64,000 bases of DNA from SB11 sp964584305 (GTDB lineage: Bacteria; Bacteroidota; Bacteroidia; UBA8524), in contig CAZOZL010000006.1 in NCBI GenBank assembly GCA_964584305.1, positions 1-64,000 on the forward strand, read 5' to 3'. Each line of letters opens with the position of its first letter. Position 1 is the first letter of the stretch. Of this stretch, positions 1 to 9,195 are shown piece after piece. A program made the translations under genes and the position numbers. The notes beneath the pieces were generated by a model, which was not told the origin of the DNA, did not search any database, and saw nothing but the letters and a program-made list of their open reading frames with translations.

Positions 1-79
1 TAGCTTAGCACAAGGACAGTAAATTTTTTTAACCTTACACTTTAAAAACGTGGGCTACTGGTGGTCTGCGTTTTTTTGT

Positions 80-982
80 TTAAAACCCAAACCTATGCTT
101 ATACTGCTTCCAATTTACCCCCACACCAAAACCAAAGGTGGTAAAAAAGGAGAACAGGGCATACATGGCTGCGGGTATAGCAAAGGCGGGGTTGTTTAGC
201 AGCAAAGGGCCTGCGGCAATTGCTATTGCCAAACCTGTATTTTGCAAACCCACCTCAACGGCAATAGTAGATTGGCTTTTAATGTCTAATTTATAATATT
301 TAGCTACATAAAAACTCATAAACATACTGCCAAAATGCAGTAATAGTAGCAAAGGTAATACCATCCAATAATCACCAATGGGGATGTTTAATTGCTCGTT
401 TTTCTCTAAAAATATAGCCCCTACCATAGCTATGGCTAATAGTATTGTGGTGGTGTATTTTAAAGGCACACGCAGTTTGCCAGCAATATCTGGTCGGCGC
501 GAGCGAATAAAAATTCCCAGTATAGCAGGTATCACGGTAATAAAAAGTATTTGCAAAACAGTATCGCCAATAGGCAGTTGGATAGTAGCCTCGCTATTCA
601 TAAAAAAATACAACCCAAAGTTTACGTATAGCGGAATAGTAAATTGCGTTAAAAAACTATTTACCGAAGTGATGGATACCGATAGGGCTAAATTTCCGTT
701 TAGTAAATAGTTTACCAAATTTGAGGTTGCCCCCCCTGGGCAAGCGGCTAATAGTATGATGCCTACTTTAAGCTCGGCACTTAAATTGGGGATAAGTAAT
801 GTAATTAAAAAAGCTAAAAGCGGTAACGCCAGCATTTGCAATACCAAGCCCACCACTATACCCCGAGGGCGTTTTATAATATATACAAAATCGCTCTTGG
901 TAAGTGATAAGCCCATTGCCACCATAATAAGGGCAAGGGTTGCAGGCAGAAGGATTGTAGAAAAAAATTGTGTTTCTAACAC
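80..982 (-). CDS. Bile acid:sodium symporter (BASS) family transporter
   Basis: A 300-residue protein made almost entirely of hydrophobic helices, about nine or ten, as expected for the BASS/SBF family of Na+-coupled organic anion transporters in the inner membrane. The stretch AACPGGATSNLVNYLLNGN near residue 80 is the family's conserved unwound-helix motif, and VEVGLQNTGLAIAIA near residue 243 is the second (ExGxQN), which contributes to Na+ binding. The start is a GTG at 982; it gives a full first membrane helix, and no better ATG lies upstream. The gene is divergent from the transglycosylase at 1090. The substrate cannot be read from sequence: bile acids, pantoate or other organic acids are all known in the family. 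Confidence 0.88.
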   Translation of the reverse strand: MLETQFFSTILLPATLALIMVAMGLSLTKSDFVYIIKRPRGIVVGLVLQMLALPLLAFLITLLIPNLSAELKVGIILLAACPGGATSNLVNYLLNGNLALSVSITSVNSFLTQFTIPLYVNFGLYFFMNSEATIQLPIGDTVLQILFITVIPAILGIFIRSRRPDIAGKLRVPLKYTTTILLAIAMVGAIFLEKNEQLNIPIGDYWMVLPLLLLLHFGSMFMSFYVAKYYKLDIKSQSTIAVEVGLQNTGLAIAIAAGPLLLNNPAFAIPAAMYALFSFFTTFGFGVGVNWKQYKHRFGF

Positions 983-1068
983 TTTACACGTTGTAAAAGC
1001 AATAATACAGCTATAAAGCCAATGTTGGTATAGTGCAAAAGAAAAAAGTAAACTTTAAAGGCTGGTTG

Positions 1069-1076
1069 TATTTTTG
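1069..1076 (+). promoter_or_regulatory. Bacteroidota -7 box (TATTTTTG)
   Basis: Matches TAnnTTTG and ends 13 nt before the ATG of the lytic transglycosylase. No clear TTG -33 box was found at the usual distance. Confidence 0.5.
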
Positions 1077-1089
1077 CAAGTATTAAACT

Positions 1090-1989
1090 ATGAAAAAGAT
1101 TTTTTTAGTGAGTTTGGGAGCTATTTTAGCTATTGTATCTATAAGTTTAGTAGCTTTTGACCAGCCCACCAAAACATCAAACAAGCCTGAAAGTATAAAA
1201 GCACCACCTATTCCTGAAAAGTTGACTTTTGGGGGCGAGCTTGTTCCTATTAGCGAGTTTGATATACACGAGCGTTTCGACCGTGAATTGATGATAAATA
1301 CATTTTGGCACTCGCAAACCATGTTTACGCTTAAAAAAACCAAGCGGTTTTTCCCTGCCATCGAGAAAATACTGAAGCAAAGCAAAGTACCCGATGATTA
1401 CAAGTATTTGGCAGTAGCTGAAAGTGGCTTGGCAAATGTGATTTCACCCTCGAAAGCAGCGGGATTTTGGCAGTTTATGGCAAGTACTGGCAAACGCTAC
1501 GGACTTGAAATAAATAAAGAAGTGGACGAACGTTACCATTTAGAAAAAGCCACTAAAGCAGCAGCACAATACTTAAAAGATAGCAAAGAAAAATTAGGTA
1601 GCTGGACTTTGGCTGCCGCCGCCTACAATATGGGTGAAAACGGTGTTGCGAAAGCCCTTAAAAAACAAAAAGTAAAAAACTATTACGATTTGTTGCTAAA
1701 TGAGGAAACCTCACGGTATATGTTTAGAATTTTGGCGATAAAGGAAATTTATAGCCATGCAGGCAATTATGGTTTTGCTTTAGATAGTAGTGATTACTAC
1801 CCCGCTATCCCCACAAAAACAATTAAGGTAGAGGGTGCAATTAATGATTTGGCGCAATTTGCCTTAGATAATGGAACTACCTACAAGCACCTTAAACTGT
1901 TAAACCCTTGGCTAAGGCGACCCTATTTAAAAAATATTGCTAAAAAAACATATTTCATAAAATTGCCAAGCCTGCAAAAAGAAAAGTAG
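1090..1989 (+). CDS. Lytic murein transglycosylase, MltD-like GH23 (SLT) domain
   Basis: 299 residues. An N-terminal hydrophobic segment (residues 4-22) targets it to the envelope. The SLT domain covers about residues 85-220. The catalytic Glu is E111 in AVAESGL, followed by the family motifs SPSKAAGFWQFM (119-130) and AAAAYNMGENGV (175-186). It would cleave the MurNAc-GlcNAc bond of peptidoglycan, forming 1,6-anhydro ends. The C-terminal 70 residues (IKVEGAINDLAQFALDNGTT onward) may be a degenerate glycan-binding segment; a classical LysM is not obvious. ATG start. It stands alone, divergent from the BASS gene. Confidence 0.9.
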   Translation: MKKIFLVSLGAILAIVSISLVAFDQPTKTSNKPESIKAPPIPEKLTFGGELVPISEFDIHERFDRELMINTFWHSQTMFTLKKTKRFFPAIEKILKQSKVPDDYKYLAVAESGLANVISPSKAAGFWQFMASTGKRYGLEINKEVDERYHLEKATKAAAQYLKDSKEKLGSWTLAAAAYNMGENGVAKALKKQKVKNYYDLLLNEETSRYMFRILAIKEIYSHAGNYGFALDSSDYYPAIPTKTIKVEGAINDLAQFALDNGTTYKHLKLLNPWLRRPYLKNIAKKTYFIKLPSLQKEK

Positions 1990-2070
1990 AGTGAGGCAAT
2001 AACTAACTATAAGAATAGGATTAAACTCTTATTCTGTTACCATCACATCGCAAAGGTTTCAAGCTACCGC

Positions 2071-2078
2071 TATATTTG
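2071..2078 (+). promoter_or_regulatory. Bacteroidota -7 box (TATATTTG)
   Basis: Matches TAnnTTTG and lies 68 nt before the first lipoprotein gene. It overlaps a hairpin-prone intergenic stretch. Confidence 0.4.
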
Positions 2079-2146
2079 CAACGGTCTCCCCATGTTAAGG
2101 TACGTAGAGTTATAATTCGCACATTTGTTGTATATTTAGTTTTTAC

Positions 2147-2761
2147 ATGATACGAGTTTGGATTATATTATTGCTATTAGCGGGCATGGTTTCTTGCACT
2201 TCGGGGGTGTATCAGCATTACCCAAAGGCAAAAAAACAGCATACTCAAAAATTAAATAAAAAGAGGCGTATAGTTTTTGAAAAAAGGCATTATAGCTTAA
2301 CATCGCTTTCAATTAAGAAATACCCAATAGCTATCCCGCCCAGTGGTATTTATAGGAAAGAGTTAGAAGATAATACCCTTGAAAAAAATTGCTGTGAAGC
2401 AACAGTTGCGAAAAAAACGACTATACCGCCAAGCGACGGTAGACCTAAAGACCTAACACAAACCAATAAAAAAGCAAAAATATCCTTTGCCAGCTCAATT
2501 ATAGCACTGGGTAGTTTAGCCGCAGGTATAGCCCTCGCCCCTATACTTTTGTTGGTAATGATTCCCTTTGCGGTTTTAGCGTTTATTTATTCCATAATTG
2601 CTTTAAAACAGATAAAACGTACTGGCGAGTATGGCAAAACCAAAGCTGAGTTTGCCTTGTATTCTTCTATCTTTATACTTGTTTTAAGTATAGCAGGCAT
2701 ATTGGCTTATCTATCATCAAATGGTACTGGTTTCCAAATAGGTAGTTTTGTTTTTTATTAA
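2147..2761 (+). CDS. Small lipoprotein with two C-terminal membrane helices (DUF4190-like)
   Basis: 204 residues. The N-terminus is a lipoprotein signal ending at C17 (GMVSC). A Lys/Arg-rich, low-complexity linker follows (residues 25-115), then two hydrophobic helices near residues 118-150 and 166-190. The segment between them, FAVLAFIYSIIALKQIKRTGE, resembles the DUF4190 membrane-hairpin family, in which helix one is followed by a conserved ALxQI motif. It is a paralogue of the gene 31 bases downstream, with the same layout and the same IIALKQI motif. Function is unknown; an envelope-anchored structural or stress role is only a guess. Confidence 0.75.
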   Translation: MIRVWIILLLLAGMVSCTSGVYQHYPKAKKQHTQKLNKKRRIVFEKRHYSLTSLSIKKYPIAIPPSGIYRKELEDNTLEKNCCEATVAKKTTIPPSDGRPKDLTQTNKKAKISFASSIIALGSLAAGIALAPILLLVMIPFAVLAFIYSIIALKQIKRTGEYGKTKAEFALYSSIFILVLSIAGILAYLSSNGTGFQIGSFVFY

Positions 2762-2792
2762 TTTGTTATAAAAACCATATATTTACCAGTAA

Positions 2793-3431
2793 ATGAAAAG
2801 ATTTTTATATTTTTTAGTTGCTATTACCATAGTTCTATCTTCTTGTTCTAATAAAAAATATGGGCATTACAGGTACTCGAAAAAGCAGAAAACAAAAATT
2901 GTTAAGATAAACAAGCACACTAAAAAAAGGGTTGTTACTATCCCATTAAAAAAGAAAATTCCTGTTGCTAATCTCGCTGATGGCAAGGTAGTTATAAACA
3001 AAAATATAAGTGTTAACCTGCCTAAAAAAGATAAAACAGAAGATACAAAACCTATAATTAATAAAGATAAGTTAGACCGCCACAACAAGCTAAATAAGCA
3101 GAAACTACACCCTTCAAAGCCAACAAATACAATAGAGGAAGCTGAACCAAATTCAAAGGCTACAACAGCATTTATTCTTGCCTTTGCAGCTTTGTTTTTT
3201 ACCTTATTAGGTTTTATCATCCCCCTAATAGGCATTTTAGGTATAATACTGGGTATAATAGCTTTTATTTTCTCGGTTATCGCTTTAAAACAGATTAATA
3301 AAAACTCGAAAATGTACAATAATAAGAATATGGCAATATTTGCTCTAATTATTGGCTCATTATATTTATTAGCACTAATAATAGGAATAATAGCAGTTGC
3401 AATTGTTCTTTTAATCTTTCTTTCGCTATAA
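2793..3431 (+). CDS. Small lipoprotein, paralogue with C-terminal membrane hairpin (DUF4190-like)
   Basis: 212 residues. The lipobox LSSC places the lipidated cysteine at C18. The segment after it, KKYGHYRYSKKQKTK, is shared with the truncated third copy at 3581. A basic linker (about residues 30-125) leads to two long hydrophobic helices separated by VIALKQINKNSK. Same architecture as the preceding gene, so the two arose by tandem duplication and probably form one transcript. Lys/Asn content is high. No catalytic motif is visible and the function is unknown. Confidence 0.75.
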   Translation: MKRFLYFLVAITIVLSSCSNKKYGHYRYSKKQKTKIVKINKHTKKRVVTIPLKKKIPVANLADGKVVINKNISVNLPKKDKTEDTKPIINKDKLDRHNKLNKQKLHPSKPTNTIEEAEPNSKATTAFILAFAALFFTLLGFIIPLIGILGIILGIIAFIFSVIALKQINKNSKMYNNKNMAIFALIIGSLYLLALIIGIIAVAIVLLIFLSL

Positions 3432-3580
3432 AAAATGCAAACTACCCTAATAAAAATTTTGTGTTTTATAAAGCTAAGAAGATAATAAATAGGAAATAAA
3501 TTTGCAGTACTTGCAAATAATAATTTCTACAATTGAAAAAATACCAAGATATTTTTTAGTAGTAAGGTTAATTTTACCTT

Positions 3581-3751
3581 ATGAATAAACGGATTATTTA
3601 TCTGATTCTGATTTCAGTATTTGCATTAGGATGTTTGGGCAAAAAGTATGGACATTACAGGTACTCGAAAAAGCAAAAAACAAAAACTGCCAAAATAAAC
3701 AAGCACACTAAAAAAGGGGTGGTTACCCTCCCATTAAAAAATGGAAAATAA
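3581..3751 (+). CDS. 56-residue truncated lipoprotein, third copy of the family
   Basis: Starts at ATG 3581 and ends at TAA 3749-3751. The product has a signal helix, a lipobox (ALGC, C18) and then KKYGHYRYSKKQKTK, nearly identical to the mature N-terminus of the preceding gene. It stops where the linker begins and has no membrane hairpin. The DNA from about 3644 to 3746 is very similar to 2860-2955, which points to a recent tandem duplication that was cut short. It may be a dying fragment or a working free lipopeptide. No remains of the hairpin part are visible in the 55 bases up to clpB. Confidence 0.6.
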   Translation: MNKRIIYLILISVFALGCLGKKYGHYRYSKKQKTKTAKINKHTKKGVVTLPLKNGK

Positions 3752-3806
3752 ATCACTCATCCCTACCCAACCCTAACATCACAATCTTCAAATTAACTAA
3801 TTAAGA

Positions 3807-6419
3807 TTATGCTTCTTCCTCTGCCGCTCTGTTTCTAAATACAAACTGATTGTTGAACATATCTAATATTATATGGCTCTCGTTTACAATTTTGCCCGCT
3901 AATATTTGTTTAGACAATTCGTTCAATACCTTTTTTTGCATTACACGTTTTAGTGGTCTTGCTCCAAATTGTGGGTCGTAGCCCAATTGTGCCAACCAGT
4001 CCAAAGCCTCATCAGTAGCAGTAATTTGCACGCCTTGTTCGCCCAGCATTTTTTGTAAACCTGCAAATTGCAAGTCAACAATGCCACGTATGTTTTCACG
4101 GGTAAGGGGGGTAAACATTATAGTCTCATCAATACGGTTCAAAAACTCAGGACGGATAGATTTTTTTAATACATCAAACACTTGGTTTTTAGTTTTGGCT
4201 ATCACTTCCTCCCTGTTATCGTCCCCCATTTCTTCAAAATTATCTTGTATAATATGCGAGCCTATATTGCTGGTCATTATTATAATAGTATTTTTAAAAT
4301 TGGCGGTACGTCCTTTGTTATCCGTCAATCGTCCATCGTCTAACACCTGTAATAGTATATTAAATACATCAGGGTGTGCTTTTTCTATCTCATCTAATAG
4401 TATCACGCTATACGGTCTGCGGCGTACTGCTTCGGTTAGCTGCCCACCTTCATCGTATCCTACATACCCTGGGGGCGCACCTATCAATCGTGAAACTGTG
4501 TGTTTCTCTTGGTACTCACTCATATCTATACGTACCATAGCATTTTCTTGGTCGAAAAGGAACTCTGCTAATGCTCTTGCTAACTCGGTTTTACCTACCC
4601 CAGTTGTTCCCAAGAAAATAAATGAACCAATGGGTCGTTTGGGGTCTTGCAAACCTGCCCTACTACGACGCACCGCATCAGAAATAGCGGTAACAGCTTC
4701 CTCTTGTCCCACTACACGTTTGTGTAATTCATCTTCTAAGTATAATAATTTTTCCCGCTCGCTTTGTAGCATACGGGTAACGGGTACACCCGTCCACCGG
4801 CTAACTATTTCCGCAATATCTTCGGCATCTACTTCCTCTTTCACCATGCGGTTACCCTCTTGTGTTTCATGGAGTTTAGTATTTAAAACCGATAGTGCTT
4901 CTTGTACCTCTTTTATTTTGCCATAGCGTATTTCGGCAACACGCCCGTAGTCTCCCGCTCGTTCTGCTTGTTCAGCCTCTTGTTTCAGGTTTTCAATTTC
5001 TTCTTTCTTTTGTTGTATGCCTTCAACTACTTCTTTCTCTGCCTTCCACCGAGCCCGCAGTTCGTTGCGCTCGTCGCTAAGGTTAGCAATATCTTCATTC
5101 AATTTTTTTAAGCGGCTATTATTCTTTTCCCGTTTCAAGGCTTCCCGCTCTATCTCCAAACTCATTATTTCACGTTCAATAATGTCTAATTCTTCAGGCA
5201 CACTATCAATTTCCATTCGCAAGCGAGCTGCCGATTCATCTATTAAATCAATGGCTTTATCAGGCAGAAAACGGTCGGCTATATACCGTTGCGACATTTC
5301 TACGGCGGCAATTATTGCCTCATCTTTTATACGCACTTTATGGTGTACCTCGTAGCGTTCTTTTAATCCACGAAGTATAGAAATAGCATCTTGTGTATCA
5401 GGTTCTTCTACTACTACTTTCTGAAAACGGCGTGCCAATGCCTTGTCTTTCTCAAAGTGTTTTTGGTATTCATCTAAAGTAGTTGCACCAATGGCACGCA
5501 ACTCTCCACGCGCCAAAGCAGGTTTCAAAATATTGGCGGCATCCATTGCCCCTTCGCCACCGCCCGCACCCACAAGGGTATGTATCTCATCAATAAACAG
5601 TACTATATCTCCATTGCTATTTATTACTTCTTTTATTACTGATTTTAGGCGTTCTTCAAACTCCCCTTTATACTTCGCTCCTGCTATTAATGCTCCCATA
5701 TCCAATGAGAATATTTTTTTACTCTTGAGGTTTTCAGGCACATCTCCATTAATAATACGATGTGCTAAACCTTCGGCAATAGCCGTTTTGCCTACGCCGG
5801 GTTCACCTATTAGTATAGGGTTGTTTTTGGTACGGCGAGAGAGTATTTGTAGTATGCGCCGTATTTCCTCATCACGCCCTATTACAGGGTCGAGTTTCCC
5901 TTTTTGGGCTAACTCGTTTAGGTTTTTAGCATATTTATTAAGCGCATTGTATTGCTCCTCGGCACTTTGGCTGGTTACTTTTTGCCCGCCACGTAGTTCG
6001 GCAATTGCTTTTTCTAATTCTTTTTTCTGTACTCCTGCATCTTTCAGCATTTGGGCAGTTTTGTCTTTTCCAGCTAACAAACCTTGCAAAATATGCTCAA
6101 CAGAAACAAACTCGTCGCCACCATTACGGGCAATGCTTTGCGCTTTTACTACGGCTGTATTAGCATCACCTGTTAAAAACTGATTCCCCGCTCCGCTTAC
6201 TTTAGGTAACGCATTTAATGAAGCATCTACCACTTCGGCAATGCGGTTTTTGTTTACATGAAGTTTCTTAAAAAGATAATCAAACACACTTTCATCGGTT
6301 TGTAGTAACCCTTTCAAAATGTGCGAAGTCTCTATCCCTTGATGTTGGTTTTCAACAGCAATTTGTTGCGCCATTTGTATGGCTTCTTGCGATTTTATTG
6401 TGAAATTTTTTAAATCCAT
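3807..6419 (-). CDS. clpB: ATP-dependent chaperone ClpB
   Basis: 870 residues from the ATG at 6419 (product begins MDLKNFTIKSQEAIQMAQQ); a TTG two codons upstream is less likely. ClpB is the disaggregase that works with DnaK to pull proteins out of aggregates in the cytoplasm. Domains in order: Clp N domain (1-145), first AAA+ module with Walker A GEPGVGKTA and Walker B VLFIDEIH, the M-domain coiled coil (about 400-525) that separates ClpB from ClpA/ClpC, and a second AAA+ module with GTTGVGKTELA and VILLDEIEKAHPD. Full length. No CIRCE or other heat-shock operator was recognised upstream. Confidence 0.97.
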   Translation of the reverse strand: MDLKNFTIKSQEAIQMAQQIAVENQHQGIETSHILKGLLQTDESVFDYLFKKLHVNKNRIAEVVDASLNALPKVSGAGNQFLTGDANTAVVKAQSIARNGGDEFVSVEHILQGLLAGKDKTAQMLKDAGVQKKELEKAIAELRGGQKVTSQSAEEQYNALNKYAKNLNELAQKGKLDPVIGRDEEIRRILQILSRRTKNNPILIGEPGVGKTAIAEGLAHRIINGDVPENLKSKKIFSLDMGALIAGAKYKGEFEERLKSVIKEVINSNGDIVLFIDEIHTLVGAGGGEGAMDAANILKPALARGELRAIGATTLDEYQKHFEKDKALARRFQKVVVEEPDTQDAISILRGLKERYEVHHKVRIKDEAIIAAVEMSQRYIADRFLPDKAIDLIDESAARLRMEIDSVPEELDIIEREIMSLEIEREALKREKNNSRLKKLNEDIANLSDERNELRARWKAEKEVVEGIQQKKEEIENLKQEAEQAERAGDYGRVAEIRYGKIKEVQEALSVLNTKLHETQEGNRMVKEEVDAEDIAEIVSRWTGVPVTRMLQSEREKLLYLEDELHKRVVGQEEAVTAISDAVRRSRAGLQDPKRPIGSFIFLGTTGVGKTELARALAEFLFDQENAMVRIDMSEYQEKHTVSRLIGAPPGYVGYDEGGQLTEAVRRRPYSVILLDEIEKAHPDVFNILLQVLDDGRLTDNKGRTANFKNTIIIMTSNIGSHIIQDNFEEMGDDNREEVIAKTKNQVFDVLKKSIRPEFLNRIDETIMFTPLTRENIRGIVDLQFAGLQKMLGEQGVQITATDEALDWLAQLGYDPQFGARPLKRVMQKKVLNELSKQILAGKIVNESHIILDMFNNQFVFRNRAAEEEA

Positions 6420-6560
6420 AAGCAATTCATTTATTGCAAAAGGTTTACCATCTTAAAAAACTGACTTTTTGGCTTTGTTTTATTTATAAAGTGTTCATTA
6501 TCAAGTCAAAATGGCTGTAAATATGGTTTATTAGAAAAGGATTTACTAAAAAAACCATTT

Positions 6561-6658
6561 CGATGGGTTAAAACCCATCGCTTTTAAAGTTACAACCTCA
6601 AAGGGAACTTAAGTCCTGATTTGTACGGTAATCGCAACAAAATAGGATTTTAATCCTG
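6561..6658. repeat. Intergenic hairpin repeat R2, copy 1
   Basis: Contains a perfect palindrome CGATGGGTTAAAACCCATCG (6561-6580), then ACTTAAGTCC and a block AATCG-AACAAAATAGGATTTTAATC that recurs almost unchanged at 7822-7913. The last block holds a second palindrome, AGGATTTTAATCCT. The two copies bracket the nucleoid-associated protein gene in the same orientation. No ORF. Confidence 0.7.
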
Positions 6659-6694
6659 TTTCATGTGAGTTGTATGCCAATAGAAGTTAAGTTA

Positions 6695-7747
6695 CTAACT
6701 TTCTTCATCATAAAATATTTTGTAAAATTTTTTGCCTGTAACCTCGTCCACACCCCGCTCAATAAGGTTACGGTCGCCATGTATATACACGTGAAAATTT
6801 TTATCCAACTTCAATACACTTTTAAATACGCGTGATTGCTTTTTAACCGCCGAAATAGAAATATCAAAATCTTCGGTAAACGAGAAATCATTTTCCCGTT
6901 GGTATTCCTTCACAAAACTATCGAACGTATTAATAATAGCGGGTTGTTCAAAAACCTCTTCGGTAAAGGTAGCCGTATCCATAGTATCGTTTTGCTTAAA
7001 AAACTCTACCGAGCGGTTTAATAGCCCTATTTGGTCGGGTTTAGCTACGTCAAACTGTTTGGGAAGTTCATTGGTTACAAACTCCTTGCACATTTTCATA
7101 TAATTAGCCGTATGATAGTATTCGTCCTCTTTGGGTTTCACCCCTAAAAAATCATCCCTCCAGTATTGCGCTTCGGCACTACGATTGGTATTATCTACAA
7201 TAGCAACATCATATCCTTCGCTTGCATTAGTATTAAAAACAATGCAGCCCTTATCCAAATGTTTAGGGTCTATACCCTCCATAAAACTGATTTTTGACAA
7301 GCCTGTTTTGTTAAACTCTACATTTATAAACTTATCTTTATGTTCTGATTTAAAGATACCCAAAGCATCTACTTGTTGGTTATTAATATCACAGTCTTTA
7401 AATAAAACTACATAAAACTCTCCCGATTTTATTTTGGGATGGTCAGAGCATTCGTACAAGTGTTTGCAAATATCTTTCGATAGGGGTTTAAACAATCCCT
7501 TATCAGCAAATATTTTTTTTGCAAAAACATATATTTCATTCAGGCTAATGTCTGATGAGTGGGTAAATTCAAATAATTCTTCAGAGGTAAAAGGTTTCAA
7601 AAAAAACTTTTTCAGGGTAACCTCATCCCCATCGCCAATTTCATGCAAAACATTACGGTCGCTAAGTTTTATACCTTCTTCCTTATGTTTATTACCCACA
7701 TAGTGGATGTTTAACTCTGTAATATGCGCCACCGAAAAGTCTATCAT
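6695..7747 (-). CDS. Nucleoid-associated protein, NdpA/YejK (37 kDa) family
   Basis: 350 residues and full length for the family. The N-terminal MIDFSVAHITELNIHYVGNK and the central KSGEFYVVLFKDCDINNQQVD and YWRDDFLGVKPKEDEYYHT stretches are typical of bacterial NdpA-like proteins, which bind the nucleoid in Enterobacteria and are scattered through Bacteroidota, often near mobile DNA. The molecular role in this phylum is not established. The ATG at 7747 lies only 4 nt after a TATCTTTG box on the same strand, so the mRNA may have almost no leader. Monocistronic; hairpin repeats lie on both sides. Confidence 0.82.
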   Translation of the reverse strand: MIDFSVAHITELNIHYVGNKHKEEGIKLSDRNVLHEIGDGDEVTLKKFFLKPFTSEELFEFTHSSDISLNEIYVFAKKIFADKGLFKPLSKDICKHLYECSDHPKIKSGEFYVVLFKDCDINNQQVDALGIFKSEHKDKFINVEFNKTGLSKISFMEGIDPKHLDKGCIVFNTNASEGYDVAIVDNTNRSAEAQYWRDDFLGVKPKEDEYYHTANYMKMCKEFVTNELPKQFDVAKPDQIGLLNRSVEFFKQNDTMDTATFTEEVFEQPAIINTFDSFVKEYQRENDFSFTEDFDISISAVKKQSRVFKSVLKLDKNFHVYIHGDRNLIERGVDEVTGKKFYKIFYDEES

Positions 7748-7751
7748 GTGG

Positions 7752-7759
7752 CAAAGATA
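7752..7759 (-). promoter_or_regulatory. -7 box (TATCTTTG) touching the start codon
   Basis: On the minus strand the box reads TATCTTTG and is followed by CCAC and then ATG. The spacing predicts transcription starting at or within a few bases of the start codon. Confidence 0.5.
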
Positions 7760-7821
7760 GAAAGGAATAATAGTTTTAAGTATGTTTGCTGTGTATCAAA
7801 TAATAGTACCCTTAGTACAAT

Positions 7822-7913
7822 TGCCGACTAAAGTCGGTTACTTTTAAATTACAGTGCAAAGCAAGACTTAAGTCCCGCTTTGCACTGTAATCGTAACAAA
7901 ATAGGATTTTAAT
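7822..7913. repeat. Intergenic hairpin repeat R2, copy 2
   Basis: Begins with the short palindrome CCGACTAAAGTCGG. A stem formed by GTGCAAAGC and GCTTTGCAC surrounds ACTTAAGTCCC, and the same AATCG-AACAAAATAGGATTTTAATC block as copy 1 follows. Same orientation as copy 1. Confidence 0.7.
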
Positions 7914-7998
7914 CGCATTAACAATAAATCTCTTAATCTACCTTTCAAAGTCCCTAAATTTTATATATTCGCACTGTAGTATAGTTGTAGTATAGTTG

Positions 7999-9195
7999 AT
8001 GGAAATACAAATAGCCAATAGGGTGAACTCATTTGCCGAATCACAAACATTGGGCATGGCAAAATTAGGACGTGCACTTACCGAGCAAGGACATAAGGTG
8101 ATTAGCCTTAGCTTGGGTGAACCCGATTTTGATACTCCCACACATATAAAAAATGCTGCCAAACAAGCTATTGACGATAATTACACCCACTACACGCCTG
8201 TTACAGGCTATTTAGACTTACGAAAAGCCATATGCGCTAAACTAAGCCGAGACAATAATTTAAGCTATACGCCCAATAATATTGTGGTTTCAACAGGTGC
8301 AAAGCAATCTCTTATGAATGTAGTGCTTTCTACCATTAACCCTGGTGATGAGGTAATTATCCCCGCCCCATTTTGGGTAAGCTACTCATCAATGGTTGAG
8401 TTTGCAGGCGGAGTTCCTGTTTTTGTTTACGCAGGTATAGAACAAGATTTTAAGGTTACGCCTACCCAAATTGAGGAGCATATAACACCGAAAACAAGGT
8501 TAATGATATTTTCATCGCCTTGTAACCCCAGTGGTAGTGTGTATAGCAAAAACGAATTACAAGCTATTGCCCAAATGCTTACTAAACACGAGCAAGTAGT
8601 GGTGGTGAGCGATGAGATATACGAGCATATTAATTTTGTAGGTAAACATGAAACCATAGCACAGTTTGCTATTTTAAAAGACCGTGTGGTGTTAGTAAAT
8701 GGCGTATCAAAAGGGTTTGCTATGACGGGCTGGCGATTAGGCTATATAGCAGCCCCTCTGTCCATTGCCAAAGCCTGCGAGAAAATACAGGGACAGTTTA
8801 CATCAGGCACAAGTGCTATTTCGCAACGTGCTGCTATTGCTGCCTTAACACAACCGTTAGCACCTACTATAAAAATGTGTAATACATTTTTGCAACGCCG
8901 CAATTTAGTATTAAAGTTAGCAAACAATATTGAAGGTTTTAAGTTTAATATCCCACAGGGGGCATTCTACTTATTTCCTGATGTAAGTAGTTTCTTTGGC
9001 AAATCTGATGGGACAACTACTATTAAAAATGCCGAAGACCTAACCATGTATTTACTTAAAAGCACCTATGTAACTACCGTTACAGGAGCTGCTTTTGGTA
9101 GCCCAAATTATATTAGAATTTCTTATGCTGCGAGTACTGAAAACTTGAAAGAAGCCTTTGCCCGCATACAAAAAGCCTTAGCTCAACTAAAATGA
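7999..9195 (+). CDS. Pyridoxal-phosphate aminotransferase, class I/II (aspartate aminotransferase-like)
   Basis: 398 residues from the ATG at 7999 (a TTG lies immediately upstream). Fold-type I aminotransferase with the expected signatures: SLGEPDFDTP near residue 35, the pyridine-ring Asp region VVVSDEIYEHI, the Schiff-base lysine in NGVSKGFAMTGWRLGY (near residue 237), and the substrate-carboxylate Arg in NYIRISYA near the C-terminus. It would transfer amino groups between aspartate or an aromatic amino acid and 2-oxoglutarate. Its stop overlaps the next gene's start (ATGA), so it is translationally coupled to the heptose kinase, an unusual partner. Confidence 0.92.
   Translation: MEIQIANRVNSFAESQTLGMAKLGRALTEQGHKVISLSLGEPDFDTPTHIKNAAKQAIDDNYTHYTPVTGYLDLRKAICAKLSRDNNLSYTPNNIVVSTGAKQSLMNVVLSTINPGDEVIIPAPFWVSYSSMVEFAGGVPVFVYAGIEQDFKVTPTQIEEHITPKTRLMIFSSPCNPSGSVYSKNELQAIAQMLTKHEQVVVVSDEIYEHINFVGKHETIAQFAILKDRVVLVNGVSKGFAMTGWRLGYIAAPLSIAKACEKIQGQFTSGTSAISQRAAIAALTQPLAPTIKMCNTFLQRRNLVLKLANNIEGFKFNIPQGAFYLFPDVSSFFGKSDGTTTIKNAEDLTMYLLKSTYVTTVTGAAFGSPNYIRISYAASTENLKEAFARIQKALAQLK

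Noticed and set aside
4081..4926. A 281-codon open frame opposite clpB
   Set aside because: Antisense shadow of a highly conserved gene; its residue pattern mirrors the ClpB codons.
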